Shown piece by piece: positions 5,509 through 13,683 of a stretch of DNA of 40,590 bases. The notes beneath the pieces were generated by a model. It was not told where the DNA came from. It ran no database searches and saw only the letters and a program-made list of their open reading frames with translations. Numbering within the stretch: the first letter of the stretch is position 1; every line of letters begins with the position of its first letter. The position numbers were made by a program, and so were the translations under genes. Location: the IMG/VR virus record IMGVR_UViG_3300027917_000083, positions 1 through 40,590 of that record. One strand, 5' to 3'. Source of the stretch: a virus.

Positions 5509-6210
5509 ATGAACAAGAACATCATGGCACTGTTGCTCACCGTTCTGTCAGCACTCGGCGGAGCTGCGACATACGACGAAGTGAAGAATGCCACGCCGCC
5601 GCCGAAGATCGAATTGATCGGTCCCACGTACGTGCAAGTCGGTGAGCTGGCAAAGTTTACCTTTCACGCTCGCAAGGTCGAATGGCTAGTACCGACCGAG
5701 GACTCCTCACCCGTATCACCTGAGTCGGTGGTCATGTCCTTCCGTCTTCCTGGCGAGTATGATCTTGTTGTGTCGGGACTTGTCGATAACACTGTGCAAC
5801 TTGTGAAGCACAAAATCCACGTCGAGGGACTCGCCCCTGTTCCCGTCCCCGACGTGGTTGAGCCAACGGACGAACCGACTCCTCAACCGGTACCCGATGA
5901 CTTGGTCGACAAGAACGAACTCACCGATCTGGTGCGACAGTGGTGCGAGGAAGCAAACGCTCCCGCTGATACTTGTCGGCAACTCGCGGACAACTTCATT
6001 AAAACCGCGAGCACTAGCAACACACTCGATGATCTTGTTCGTGACACCAGCAAAGCAAACAGCATGGTAGATCAAACCGGCGTCCGTGACGTGTTAACAA
6101 AGATCCAAGTTTGGATGATTGAAAACTTGACCGGTCAATCATTCGACGAGCACAAGTGTGCTTGGGACGCAATCGGTCAGGGTCTTCTTGAATACACGGA
6201 AAGCAAATGA
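5509..6210 (+). CDS. Secreted PKD-like domain protein (233 aa)
   Basis: Begins at ATG 5509; upstream TTG and GTG codons in frame are weaker. Residues 1-20 look like a signal peptide (Leu-Leu-Leu-Thr-Val-Leu core, Ala-rich end). Residues about 33-108 fit a PKD/immunoglobulin-like beta sandwich: Val-Gly-Glu-Leu-Ala-Lys-Phe near the start, a Trp-Leu-Val-Pro strand and Pro-Gly-Glu-Tyr-Asp-Leu-Val-Val later. A Pro/Asp-rich linker (110-135) joins a helical C-terminal domain with two Cys residues. Probably exported and binding surface polymer or protein. It is coupled by ATGA to the next gene. Exact function unknown. Confidence 0.7.
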   Translation: MNKNIMALLLTVLSALGGAATYDEVKNATPPPKIELIGPTYVQVGELAKFTFHARKVEWLVPTEDSSPVSPESVVMSFRLPGEYDLVVSGLVDNTVQLVKHKIHVEGLAPVPVPDVVEPTDEPTPQPVPDDLVDKNELTDLVRQWCEEANAPADTCRQLADNFIKTASTSNTLDDLVRDTSKANSMVDQTGVRDVLTKIQVWMIENLTGQSFDEHKCAWDAIGQGLLEYTESK

Positions 6211-6410
6211 GCCGGATTCTGAATCTTCTTGCATCGGTAGACCCGGTGCCTACTCCGAGCGACCCTGAGTTTCAGGATTACACTCTGGCAGAAAAGCGTC
6301 TTATCAATAAGTCTGGGCAGAGCAAGTTGAAACTACTCAAGTTCTATCGCCGCGTTAAAGGACGACCAATGGTGATGAGTGGGGCTCATCACGCAGCCAC
6401 TATCAATTAA
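6207..6410 (+). CDS. Small basic protein with FYRxxKGR motif (67 aa)
   Basis: Translation is coupled to the PKD-like gene by an ATGA overlap. The N-terminal half is Pro/Asp-rich; the C-terminal half is basic with Leu-Lys-Phe-Tyr-Arg-Arg-Val-Lys-Gly-Arg-Pro. A similar block (Leu-Arg-Phe-Tyr-Arg-Lys-Arg-Lys-Gly-Arg) occurs in the gene at 8067, which closes the same cassette, so the two may be partial paralogs binding the same partner. No known family. Confidence 0.65.
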   Translation: MSRILNLLASVDPVPTPSDPEFQDYTLAEKRLINKSGQSKLKLLKFYRRVKGRPMVMSGAHHAATIN

Positions 6411-6428
6411 CTGTAAAGGCCCACCACC

Positions 6429-7286
6429 ATGTTTCGAGCATTTGTGCTTGGATGGCTAATCGCCGTCCCGCTGACACCGTCGATTTACACGACTGGCACC
6501 ACCTGTGTCCCGTGTCCCGAAGAATTTAAGACTGCCGGTGAAGGCAAGGCTTACCTGCTGACGCACAACTACACCAAGATGACTGGGAAGCAACTGCAAC
6601 CTATGTCGCAAGGTGGGGCTCCGTCATGCGGTGGGGCTGCGATGGCGAAAGCTCTGGAGATTTTGCACGGCGTGCCGTTTTCGGCGGAATACTGCTACGG
6701 AAAGTCACGGACCTACATTCCGATCTGGCAGCGGCTAGGTGCAGGAACCTTCTGTGGCTTTGTCGTTCGATCAGCCGAGGAACACGGTGTGCTCCCGGCG
6801 GCGAATTACGCTGCTCTTGGCGAAGACTTGTCGGTGTACTCTGCAAAGCGAGCCGCCGACTACGGTCTACGTGGACCTCCGGAGTCGTTGGATGGGATTG
6901 CCGCACTCTACAAGTCACAAGGTTACTACCACATCCATGACTGGGCCGAGCTGAGAGGGGCGATTGCCAAGGGATATCCGGTGATTGTCGGGAGTTCCGT
7001 GAGTTATGGACCAACTACCGGACAAGTTAAAGATAGGGATGGAACACTTAGGCGACGTTGGTGGGGCCGATGGGCACACGCGATGTGCATCATTGGAGTC
7101 GACGACCGCGAAGGAAAGCAAGCCGCGTGTATCCTGAACTCATGGGGACCAGATTGGGTGAGTGGACCCAAGCGGTTCAACGAGCCGAACGGCACATTCT
7201 GGGGCAAAAAGAAAGACATCCAGAAAATGATTGACAGCGGTGACTGTTACGCCATCCGACCTGTACGAGGCTTGCGGACAAGATGA
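6429..7286 (+). CDS. Secreted papain-like cysteine peptidase (285 aa)
   Basis: Residues 1-20 form a signal-peptide-like hydrophobic start, followed by a Cys-Val-Pro-Cys pair (26-29). The core fits a papain-like (C1-type) fold: a Gln-Gly-x-x-x-Ser-Cys-Gly-Gly-Ala block with likely nucleophile Cys67, a Tyr-Pro-Val-Ile-Val strand (183-187), His217 in Trp-Ala-His-Ala-Met and Asn237 in Asn-Ser-Trp-Gly, the usual Cys/His/Asn triad order with Gln61 as oxyanion candidate. It lacks the long propeptide of cellular papains. It could cut envelope proteins or peptide cross-links during lysis, or act against host defences. The next gene, a thioredoxin-like protein, overlaps by four bases and might keep the thiol active. 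Confidence 0.8.
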   Translation: MFRAFVLGWLIAVPLTPSIYTTGTTCVPCPEEFKTAGEGKAYLLTHNYTKMTGKQLQPMSQGGAPSCGGAAMAKALEILHGVPFSAEYCYGKSRTYIPIWQRLGAGTFCGFVVRSAEEHGVLPAANYAALGEDLSVYSAKRAADYGLRGPPESLDGIAALYKSQGYYHIHDWAELRGAIAKGYPVIVGSSVSYGPTTGQVKDRDGTLRRRWWGRWAHAMCIIGVDDREGKQAACILNSWGPDWVSGPKRFNEPNGTFWGKKKDIQKMIDSGDCYAIRPVRGLRTR

Positions 7287-7822
7287 GAAGGCTGACCTAT
7301 GTTTCGATTGTATTTGCGGTTACGACGTGTGTGGCGTTCGCCCAGACCCCCGATGGAGAAGGTAACCTTGTCACTCCCGATTCTCGCGTCGTGGATCGAC
7401 AGCTTGTATATGACATCGGAATCACCGAAGCGACCGCTGAGGAACCTGCTCCGAAAGTTGCTCCCGAGGGCAAGGCGGAGAAGCTAGTCGTCGTATCGGC
7501 GACATGGTGTATCCCGTGTCGGACGTATGCGGTCGTCTGCAAGGAACTGAAAGCAGAAGGCTACGATGTCGAATACATCTACGTTGACACCAAAGTGGGC
7601 GAGGAGAAGCTGGCGAAGTACAGTAACATCAAACTCGGCAAGTCCGACAAGATCAATTACTACTCTGCCTACCCGACAAGTTTCTTCATCCGCGATGGTG
7701 TCATCATCAAGAAACTGGAAGGTGTGAAGTCACGCAAGACAGTGCTTGATACACTATGGAAAGACGAGGAGGCCAAGAACGTGATTGACAAGATTCGGGA
7801 CAGGCTTCCGTGGAACAACTGA
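7283..7822 (+). CDS. Exported thioredoxin-like protein (179 aa)
   Basis: A clear Sec signal peptide (residues 1-20, cut likely after Ala-Phe-Ala) is followed by a linker and a thioredoxin fold: strand Leu-Val-Val-Val-Ser-Ala-Thr-Trp-Cys-Ile-Pro-Cys with redox pair Cys76/Cys79, a following helix, strand Glu-Tyr-Ile-Tyr-Val-Asp, and the cis-proline motif Tyr-Pro-Thr (Pro131) before Phe-Phe-Ile. Export and the CxxC suggest a periplasmic thiol oxidoreductase. ATGA overlap with the cysteine-peptidase gene argues for joint expression. Phage thioredoxins are normally cytoplasmic, so an exported one is unusual. Confidence 0.85.
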   Translation: MRRLTYVSIVFAVTTCVAFAQTPDGEGNLVTPDSRVVDRQLVYDIGITEATAEEPAPKVAPEGKAEKLVVVSATWCIPCRTYAVVCKELKAEGYDVEYIYVDTKVGEEKLAKYSNIKLGKSDKINYYSAYPTSFFIRDGVIIKKLEGVKSRKTVLDTLWKDEEAKNVIDKIRDRLPWNN

Positions 7823-8070
7823 TTACTGACGGACTGTGGGTCGGAGCAATCACTGTTCTGCTCTGCACGTCCGAGATCGCTCAACGCCTTCGTGATTTTG
7901 TGAGACCTCGCACGAAGGTACTGGAGTGCTGCTTTTGCACTTCCTGGTGGGTCTCGCTGCTCGTCGACCCGAGCATGACATTACCCGCAACGGTCGCAGT
8001 TGGAAATATCGCAGTCTTGCTGATCCACTGGAGTTTGTCAACATACCAAACAGAGGAGGACCAAACTTGA
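7810..8070 (+). CDS. Cys-rich membrane protein, DUF1360-like (86 aa)
   Basis: Starts at GTG 7810, overlapping the thioredoxin-like gene by 13 bases. Two hydrophobic segments (about residues 8-21 and 57-78) flank a Cys-Cys-Phe-Cys-Thr-Ser-Trp-Trp motif (about 40-47) that recalls the CPFC-x-x-FW signature of small DUF1360-type membrane proteins. The neighbouring thioredoxin-like protein could act on these cysteines. Function unknown; membrane location is well supported by composition. Confidence 0.65.
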   Translation: MEQLITDGLWVGAITVLLCTSEIAQRLRDFVRPRTKVLECCFCTSWWVSLLVDPSMTLPATVAVGNIAVLLIHWSLSTYQTEEDQT

Positions 8071-8504
8071 ACCTACCAAAGCAACGAATCTATCGTGCCC
8101 TGGTCAAGAGCGGAACCTGTAAGCCCGAGCACCTGAAAGAGATCGACCGCAAGCTGAACTACGACCGTGAGGTACAGCAAGAGTTCCTACGCTTCTATCG
8201 AAAGCGAAAGGGACGGCTGTTTACCGGGCTTCGTTCGTTGGTCAATTGGGTCATCATGCACCGTGAGGAGATCATGACGATTCTCGGAATCGCTGTGATG
8301 TTCTTGGACGAGGAGCCGGACCACGCGGAGAAGCCTTCGATGACGACCGAGACTCCAAGTGTCGTCAAGCCTGTTGTGCTTCCGCCGAAGGTCGATGACC
8401 CCGAGGAAGACAGCGAGCCAACTCCTCCCGCACCTATCTTCGACGGCTGGGCCGATGAAGACGAGGACGAAGACGAAGACGAAGACGAGGACGACCAAGA
8501 GTGA
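8067..8504 (+). CDS. Acidic-tailed membrane-associated protein (145 aa)
   Basis: TTG start at 8067 is chosen because a strong GAGGAGG site lies eight bases upstream and the codon overlaps the previous stop (TTGA); the longer open frame back to 7926 reads through the preceding gene. N-terminal half is basic and helical with the Phe-Tyr-Arg-Lys-Arg-Lys-Gly-Arg motif shared with the 6207 gene. A hydrophobic helix (about 72-86) follows, then a Pro/Val linker and a long Asp/Glu tail (about 127-145) of alternating Glu-Asp. It ends GTGA-coupled to the terminase, so its dose is tied to packaging. No family recognised. Confidence 0.65.
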   Translation: MNLPKQRIYRALVKSGTCKPEHLKEIDRKLNYDREVQQEFLRFYRKRKGRLFTGLRSLVNWVIMHREEIMTILGIAVMFLDEEPDHAEKPSMTTETPSVVKPVVLPPKVDDPEEDSEPTPPAPIFDGWADEDEDEDEDEDEDDQE

Positions 8505-10159
8505 AGTTCTATCTCGGCCAGCGAATGAGCCGAGGTTTGGTGGATAAGACTCTCACATCTTGCACAAGATGGGCCGAGCACCGGATTCATATGCCGAATC
8601 CGTTTCCGGGCCTGATGACTTTCGACCGATTCCCTTGGCAGAAAGAAATCCTGAACATCGACGAAGGAATCGTGACCGTCAAAAAGGCGGCACAGATTGG
8701 CTTCTCGGTGGCAGGACTCGTACGTGCATTGTTCGTTGTGTCCGAACTGGAACGCGACGTGTTGTACGTTCTGCCTACGCAGGGACTCGCTGGAGACTTT
8801 TCAAAGGGACGCCTCGACGCGTTGGTTGAACTGTCTCCTCAACTGAATGACCTATTCAAGAAAGGCAACTCTGTCGGCTTGAAGGTCACGAACAAACGAT
8901 CCAACATTTACATCAGAGGCTCCGTGTCTTCACGGGGTCTTGTTTCCGTTCCGGTATCATCGGCGATCATCGACGAGTACGACCGGTGTGCGGACAACAC
9001 CTACGACCTTGTGACCGAACGTCTGTCCGGCCAAGAGGTCAAGTACCTGTTCTCGCTTTCGACGCCAACGCTCCCTGAGTTCGGAATCGACAAGCAGTTC
9101 AGCAACGGAACACAAGAGGAGTTTCACTTCAAATGCCCGTCGTGTGGCAGACTGGAGGCACTCCGCTGGCCCAACAATGTCATCATTCGAGGAGAGCATC
9201 ACAACGATCCCGACTGTGACTTGACCTACTACTTCTGCACGCAATGCAAGGCCGAGCTGCCTCATGCAGGTAAGCAGGAATGGCTACGGGACTCGGTCTG
9301 GGTACCCCGGGTCAAGATTCAGGGGCACCGATCCTTTCACATCAGCCAAATGTATTCGACCACTGTGTCGCCCGGGGATATGGCGAGAGCCCACTTCAAG
9401 TCCCAACTGAGCGATCTTGCGGCGGTCGAGTTCAAAAACCAGAAATTGGGCGAGCCTCACATCGTCGAAGGTGCCCGGTTGACGGACAAGTTACTGGTAG
9501 AGTGCAAAGGTGACCACAAGAGCGGAGACAACCCTCCTGCGGACGGCTCTCGGCAAATTTGTATCGGAATCGACGTTGGTACGTTCTTGGATGTCGCGAT
9601 CGTGGAATACCTCTACGACGCTGACCCGGGACGCGAACCATACGAGAAATCACGAGCAAAATTGCTCCACACGCTGCGAATCCCACAGGACGAGTGGCGA
9701 CAACTGGAAGACGTGATGCGGACGTGGCAAGTACAACACGCCTGCGTCGACTTCCAGCCCGACACCGTGAACGCCCGACGCTTTTGTCGTAGGTTCATGG
9801 GATATGCGTCGATGGTGCAATACCGCCGAGGCACAATCGGAAACGAGATCAAGGAAACAAAGGACGAACACGACGTGCCGTGTCTGACGGTTGACCGAAC
9901 GGTCTTCCTCGACATGGTGCTCCGACGCTTCCACAAGAAACGAATCACGATCCCGTACGATGTCCGTGCTGTGTACCTGGAACACATGAAGGCACCTATC
10001 CGAACATATGAATTGGACGAACTCGGACTACCACGAGGGGTCTATAAGTCGATCGCCGACGATCACTTTGCACACGCGATGGCGTACGCCGAGATCGCAC
10101 ACTTTCGAGCTTACGTCCGGTCGACAGGACGAACGATCAAACCTGGAGAGAGCTACTAA
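8501..10159 (+). CDS. Terminase large subunit, GpA family (552 aa)
   Basis: Packaging ATPase and nuclease. Visible motifs: adenine-binding Phe-Pro-Trp-Gln (44-47), a Walker A variant Lys-Lys-Ala-Ala-Gln-Ile-Gly-Phe-Ser (61-69), Walker B Ile-Ile-Asp-Glu-Tyr-Asp (156-161), coupling motif Ser-Leu-Ser-Thr-Pro-Thr (185-190), a zinc ribbon with Cys212/215 and Cys246/249 typical of lambda gpA-type terminases, the GpA-type stretch Gly-His-Arg-Ser-Phe-His-Ile and Phe-Lys-Asn-Gln-Lys-Leu-Gly-Glu-Pro, and an RNase H-like nuclease starting at Ile-Gly-Ile-Asp358-Val-Gly. GTG start overlaps the previous stop by GTGA; ATG 8525 is an alternative. Works with the portal encoded next. Confidence 0.92.
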   Translation: MKFYLGQRMSRGLVDKTLTSCTRWAEHRIHMPNPFPGLMTFDRFPWQKEILNIDEGIVTVKKAAQIGFSVAGLVRALFVVSELERDVLYVLPTQGLAGDFSKGRLDALVELSPQLNDLFKKGNSVGLKVTNKRSNIYIRGSVSSRGLVSVPVSSAIIDEYDRCADNTYDLVTERLSGQEVKYLFSLSTPTLPEFGIDKQFSNGTQEEFHFKCPSCGRLEALRWPNNVIIRGEHHNDPDCDLTYYFCTQCKAELPHAGKQEWLRDSVWVPRVKIQGHRSFHISQMYSTTVSPGDMARAHFKSQLSDLAAVEFKNQKLGEPHIVEGARLTDKLLVECKGDHKSGDNPPADGSRQICIGIDVGTFLDVAIVEYLYDADPGREPYEKSRAKLLHTLRIPQDEWRQLEDVMRTWQVQHACVDFQPDTVNARRFCRRFMGYASMVQYRRGTIGNEIKETKDEHDVPCLTVDRTVFLDMVLRRFHKKRITIPYDVRAVYLEHMKAPIRTYELDELGLPRGVYKSIADDHFAHAMAYAEIAHFRAYVRSTGRTIKPGESY

Positions 10160-11946
10160 TGAGCCTACTCGACATTCGACACCCTCAATACCTACGTGAC
10201 AGTCAGAGCTGGCAGCTTTGGAGAGACACGTTTGAAGGTGGTGAATACTACCGCAACAAGTATCTGCAAAAGTTCACAGATCGCGAAACCGATCCAGAGT
10301 TCGAGTTGCGTCGTTACATGACGCCGATCCCTACGTTCGCCAAGGCGGCAATCCTTGACGTGCGTAACTCGATCTACCAACGATTGGTCGGCGTATCGCG
10401 GGTCGGAGGTTCCCAACGCTACCAAGATGCTGTACGTGGCGTGGGAGGCGGTGTTGACGGCGAGGGTAGCACGATGGATGCGTTCATGGGCAAGGATGTG
10501 CTGACCGAGCTGCTCTTGATGGGAAAGGTTGGCGTGTACGTCGACGCCGCACCTCCGACCGGCCCTACACTTGCTGATGTCACATACCCGCCGTACTTGA
10601 CGTACTACCGGGTCGAGGATATCTTGTCTTACTCGTACGCACCACGCGGCAAAGGGGGTGAATTCCAAGCCGTACTGTTGCGAGATTGGAACGTTACTGT
10701 CAGCTCCTCAGTCAGCGGAGTTACACTGCCGAGTGGGACACAGAACCAATACAGACTCATCTGGAAAGATGACAACGGTGTGGTCTGGTACCGTATCTAC
10801 GACGACGAAGGGTCATTCCAACCACGCCCAGGTATGCTTGAAGACGGAGCCGTACGCACCAACTTGAAGCGAATCCCGTTTGTCCTATTGGACATCGACG
10901 AGTCGCTGATGAAAGACGTGTCGAGCTACCAAATCTCACTGCTCAACTTGACGAGCAGCGACGTGTACTACGCGATTCGATCGAACAGCCCGTTCTTGGC
11001 AATCCAACGCGACGGCTACGCAACCGGTGACCACTTGAAGGCTCCGGAGAGTGGAAGCAACACCAAGGAACCAGTCGAGCAGATCGGTGCGGGTAAGGGA
11101 CGCTACTACGGAATCAACGAGTCAGCACCTAGCTTCATCGCACCTCCAACTGATCCGCTTGAAGCGTCGATGAAGTTGCAAAGCAGGTTGGAGGATTCAA
11201 TCCGCAGCCTTATCAACTTGGCGGTTGCGAACAAAGCAGGATCACGAACTGAGTCTGCCGAAGCGAAGAAGATTGGCCAAGGTGGTCTCGAAGCTGGTCT
11301 GTCCTTCATTGGACTTGAGATGGAGTCAGCAGAGAAGAAGATTTCTCAAATGTGGGCCGAGTACGAAAGTGTCAATTCTCCACGTTCGGCAACCATCCAC
11401 TACCCAGACCGATACGTTCTCAAGAGTGACGAGGAGCGAATCCTTGAAGCACAAGAACGTTTGAAGTTGGTCGAGAAGCTGCCTGGGCAACAAATCAAGC
11501 GGGACGTATCGAAGCAGATCATCCTTGGCTTGCTTGGTGGTATCATTCCGCAAGACGAGTTGGAGAAGCTGAACAAAGAGATCGACAGCATCGACTACAT
11601 CTTGTCTGATCCGAACACGATCTTGCAAGCACACAAGGCCGGTCTGGTCGACGATATCACTGCGTCCGAAGCACTCGGCTTCGAGGCTAAGAAAGTTGTC
11701 GAGCAAGCTCGCGAAGACCGTGCCGAGCGAATCGCCCTCACACTTGCGGCACAGACTCCGCAGGACAACGGTGCGAGCGAGGAAGGCGGCGGAGCGGCAC
11801 CGGGTAACCCTGGAGCCAAGAGCCGTAACAGCGGAGTAGGTGCGACTAACCCTGCGTCACGCGGAGCACCTGAACTGGACACCAACCCGAACAGCGGTTC
11901 GGAAGAAAAAGAAGACGACGACGAGTCGGAGAGTGACGACGAATGA
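10159..11946 (+). CDS. Portal protein (595 aa)
   Basis: Follows the terminase with a TAATG overlap. Length and features match the dodecameric portal ring subunit: a helix-rich N-terminus with Arg-Arg-Tyr-Met-Thr-Pro, a central beta domain around Tyr-Arg-Val-Glu-Asp-Ile and Tyr-Arg-Leu-Ile-Trp-Lys, a stem-like helical section (about 335-470) and a long acidic, Gly/Ser-rich disordered C-terminus from about residue 530. It resembles the SPP1-gp6/DUF4055 group in layout. It docks the terminase during packaging and the neck afterwards. Confidence 0.85.
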   Translation: MSLLDIRHPQYLRDSQSWQLWRDTFEGGEYYRNKYLQKFTDRETDPEFELRRYMTPIPTFAKAAILDVRNSIYQRLVGVSRVGGSQRYQDAVRGVGGGVDGEGSTMDAFMGKDVLTELLLMGKVGVYVDAAPPTGPTLADVTYPPYLTYYRVEDILSYSYAPRGKGGEFQAVLLRDWNVTVSSSVSGVTLPSGTQNQYRLIWKDDNGVVWYRIYDDEGSFQPRPGMLEDGAVRTNLKRIPFVLLDIDESLMKDVSSYQISLLNLTSSDVYYAIRSNSPFLAIQRDGYATGDHLKAPESGSNTKEPVEQIGAGKGRYYGINESAPSFIAPPTDPLEASMKLQSRLEDSIRSLINLAVANKAGSRTESAEAKKIGQGGLEAGLSFIGLEMESAEKKISQMWAEYESVNSPRSATIHYPDRYVLKSDEERILEAQERLKLVEKLPGQQIKRDVSKQIILGLLGGIIPQDELEKLNKEIDSIDYILSDPNTILQAHKAGLVDDITASEALGFEAKKVVEQAREDRAERIALTLAAQTPQDNGASEEGGGAAPGNPGAKSRNSGVGATNPASRGAPELDTNPNSGSEEKEDDDESESDDE

Positions 11947-12635
11947 GCCAAACCTATCTGATCTACCCGTCCGGTGCCACCATCTACGGAAAAGCTGTAG
12001 CTGACAGCCTACCGTGGGGCGACGACGCGGTGGCACTGACCGACCTGGGCGACGACCTGTACCAAGGCGACACGGACAACCCGTATCTGTTCCTGCAAGC
12101 CGGTGGATCGCCGGATGCAGCGGACACACCGTTGGGTGACATCCGCGACCTGTACTACGGCACCGAGAATGGTGGGAACGTGTGGCTCGCCACTCGGATG
12201 CACGCGTGGGACTGGAAGCAGTCGACCGTGGCCGACCGGGTCCGTGCGTTGTATCACGCCACCTACCTGATTGACAAGTTCAACTTCATCGGGGACAAAA
12301 TCGCCACCGATCAGAATCTCCAGTTCCCACGGCAGGAGACGTGCGTCACAGCCGCAACGACCACCGTTGTGCCTCTGGAGGGCGGTGTGGTGCCCTCTGC
12401 GATCGAACAGGCCGCGTACCTGATTGCGGACAAGATGCTATCAGGACGTGATCCAGACGCCGATTTCGAGGCTCTGGCCACAAAGGTCGAAACCTTCGGA
12501 CCGGTCCGAACTGAGTACGAACGAGGCAAAGGACCGCAGGAACACTTGGCTAATTTGATCCCAAGTCCCGACGCATGGCAACGAATCAAACCTTTTTTGA
12601 AAATTTCTACCGCTTTTGACATCAGAAGGGGTTGA
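11943..12635 (+). CDS. Head-tail connector (neck) protein (230 aa)
   Basis: ATGA overlap with the portal gene. The C-terminal two thirds carry the pattern of phage connector proteins often labelled DnaT-like: Trp-Asp-Trp-Lys...Ala-Leu-Tyr-His-Ala-Thr-Tyr-Leu-Ile-Asp...Gly-Asp-Lys, then Gln-x-Leu-Gln-Phe-Pro-Arg. A longer than usual N-terminal domain (about residues 1-75, Tyr/Asp/Gly rich) is added. It would bind beneath the portal. The DnaT label in databases is a misnomer for this context. Family placement is by motif recall, so moderate. Confidence 0.7.
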   Translation: MSQTYLIYPSGATIYGKAVADSLPWGDDAVALTDLGDDLYQGDTDNPYLFLQAGGSPDAADTPLGDIRDLYYGTENGGNVWLATRMHAWDWKQSTVADRVRALYHATYLIDKFNFIGDKIATDQNLQFPRQETCVTAATTTVVPLEGGVVPSAIEQAAYLIADKMLSGRDPDADFEALATKVETFGPVRTEYERGKGPQEHLANLIPSPDAWQRIKPFLKISTAFDIRRG

Positions 12636-12736
12636 TCGCGAACAAATTTACATTGAAGGGATACAATTCCCTTTAAGCGACCGGACGCTCTCCGGGTATT
12701 TCTCGTACTCGACTTAATTCGAGGTAAGGTGGTCAG

Positions 12737-13594
12737 ATGAAGCGACGACATTTTGCATTGGCAACAGTTCTTGGTTTTCCCTATCCTGTAGCCCGTGAAA
12801 ATGAAGGCGGCGAAGGTGGAACCGGCGAAGGTGGAACCGGCGAAGGAGCAGCAGCACCCGTCAATGTTGGCGACACGAACGCAGGCACGGTAACTGATGG
12901 AGACGGAAAGGTCTTCACTCAAGCCGAAGTCAACGAATTCGTGGTCAAACGAAACAAGGCTCTAAAGGCTCAGTACGAGTCCCTGGAGAGCAACTACGAA
13001 GGACTGCTCAAGCAGCAGAACCTCACAAACGAACAACGCAGCAAGTTGGAGTCGGAACTGGAAGGCGTCCGAGCCGCTCTGCGAACCAAGGAAGAACAGG
13101 CCAAGCATGAAGCCAAGCTGGCAGCTAGTAAGCACCAGCAAGAGGTCCAATCACTGACGCAAGAACGCGATCAGTTCCGAAATATGTTTCAGTCCGGCAT
13201 CCGCGATCGTGCGATCTTGGAAGCCGCTCAGAAGCATGACGCTTTCAACCCTCAACAGTTCATTCCGTTCCTTTCACCACGCACAAAGGTGATCGACGAG
13301 TTGGACGCACAAGGTAACAAGACCGGTAACCAAGTGCCCGTGGTTGAGGTAACTGTAACGGGAGACGACGGCACTCCCAAGACTGTCCAAAAGTCAGTCG
13401 AAGACGCTGTGGCGGACTTGAAGGCTAGTGATCCTAACCTTTTCAAGAACGGCGTAGCTACTGGAATCGGTGAAGGTTCAAATCCTGGTGTTGCACAAGG
13501 CGATCTCGACTTTGCGAACATGAGCGACGAGGAATACTTCGCGAACTACGACGCGATCCAAAAGAAATTGGGTCTCGAACGTAAACGGTTCTGA
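12737..13594 (+). CDS. Capsid scaffolding protein (285 aa)
   Basis: AGGTAAGGTGG site before ATG. The product is the expected scaffold: a Gly/Glu-rich low-complexity segment (about 21-40), a long coiled coil (about 65-150, Lys/Gln/Glu heptads including Glu-Glu-Gln-Ala-Lys-His-Glu), a middle domain with Phe-Asn-Pro-Gln-Gln-Phe-Ile-Pro, and an acidic C-terminal region that ends Arg-Lys-Arg-Phe; basic C-terminal helices bind coat protein in P22-type scaffolds. Located directly before the coat gene. Residues 1-20 look weakly hydrophobic, which is odd for a scaffold. Confidence 0.8.
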   Translation: MKRRHFALATVLGFPYPVARENEGGEGGTGEGGTGEGAAAPVNVGDTNAGTVTDGDGKVFTQAEVNEFVVKRNKALKAQYESLESNYEGLLKQQNLTNEQRSKLESELEGVRAALRTKEEQAKHEAKLAASKHQQEVQSLTQERDQFRNMFQSGIRDRAILEAAQKHDAFNPQQFIPFLSPRTKVIDELDAQGNKTGNQVPVVEVTVTGDDGTPKTVQKSVEDAVADLKASDPNLFKNGVATGIGEGSNPGVAQGDLDFANMSDEEYFANYDAIQKKLGLERKRF

Positions 13595-13683
13595 ACCACC
13601 GCGTAAGCGGGTTTCTACCGGCGTGTGCCGGGCACTTTGAACTGAACCTTTCTATCCGTTTTCCATAAGGGGAAAATATCACT

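Noticed and set aside
7926-8066. Longer N-terminus for the gene at 8067
   Set aside because: It reads across the preceding membrane-protein gene in another frame, whereas TTG 8067 has a strong site.
12636-12736. Promoter between the neck and scaffold genes
   Set aside because: A TTGACA (12616-12621) lacks a -10 at 16-18 bases, and TACAAT (12662) lacks a -35. Three small hairpins are present (AAGGGA/TCCCTT, CCGGA/TCCGG, CTCGA/TCGAG) but without a T-run.
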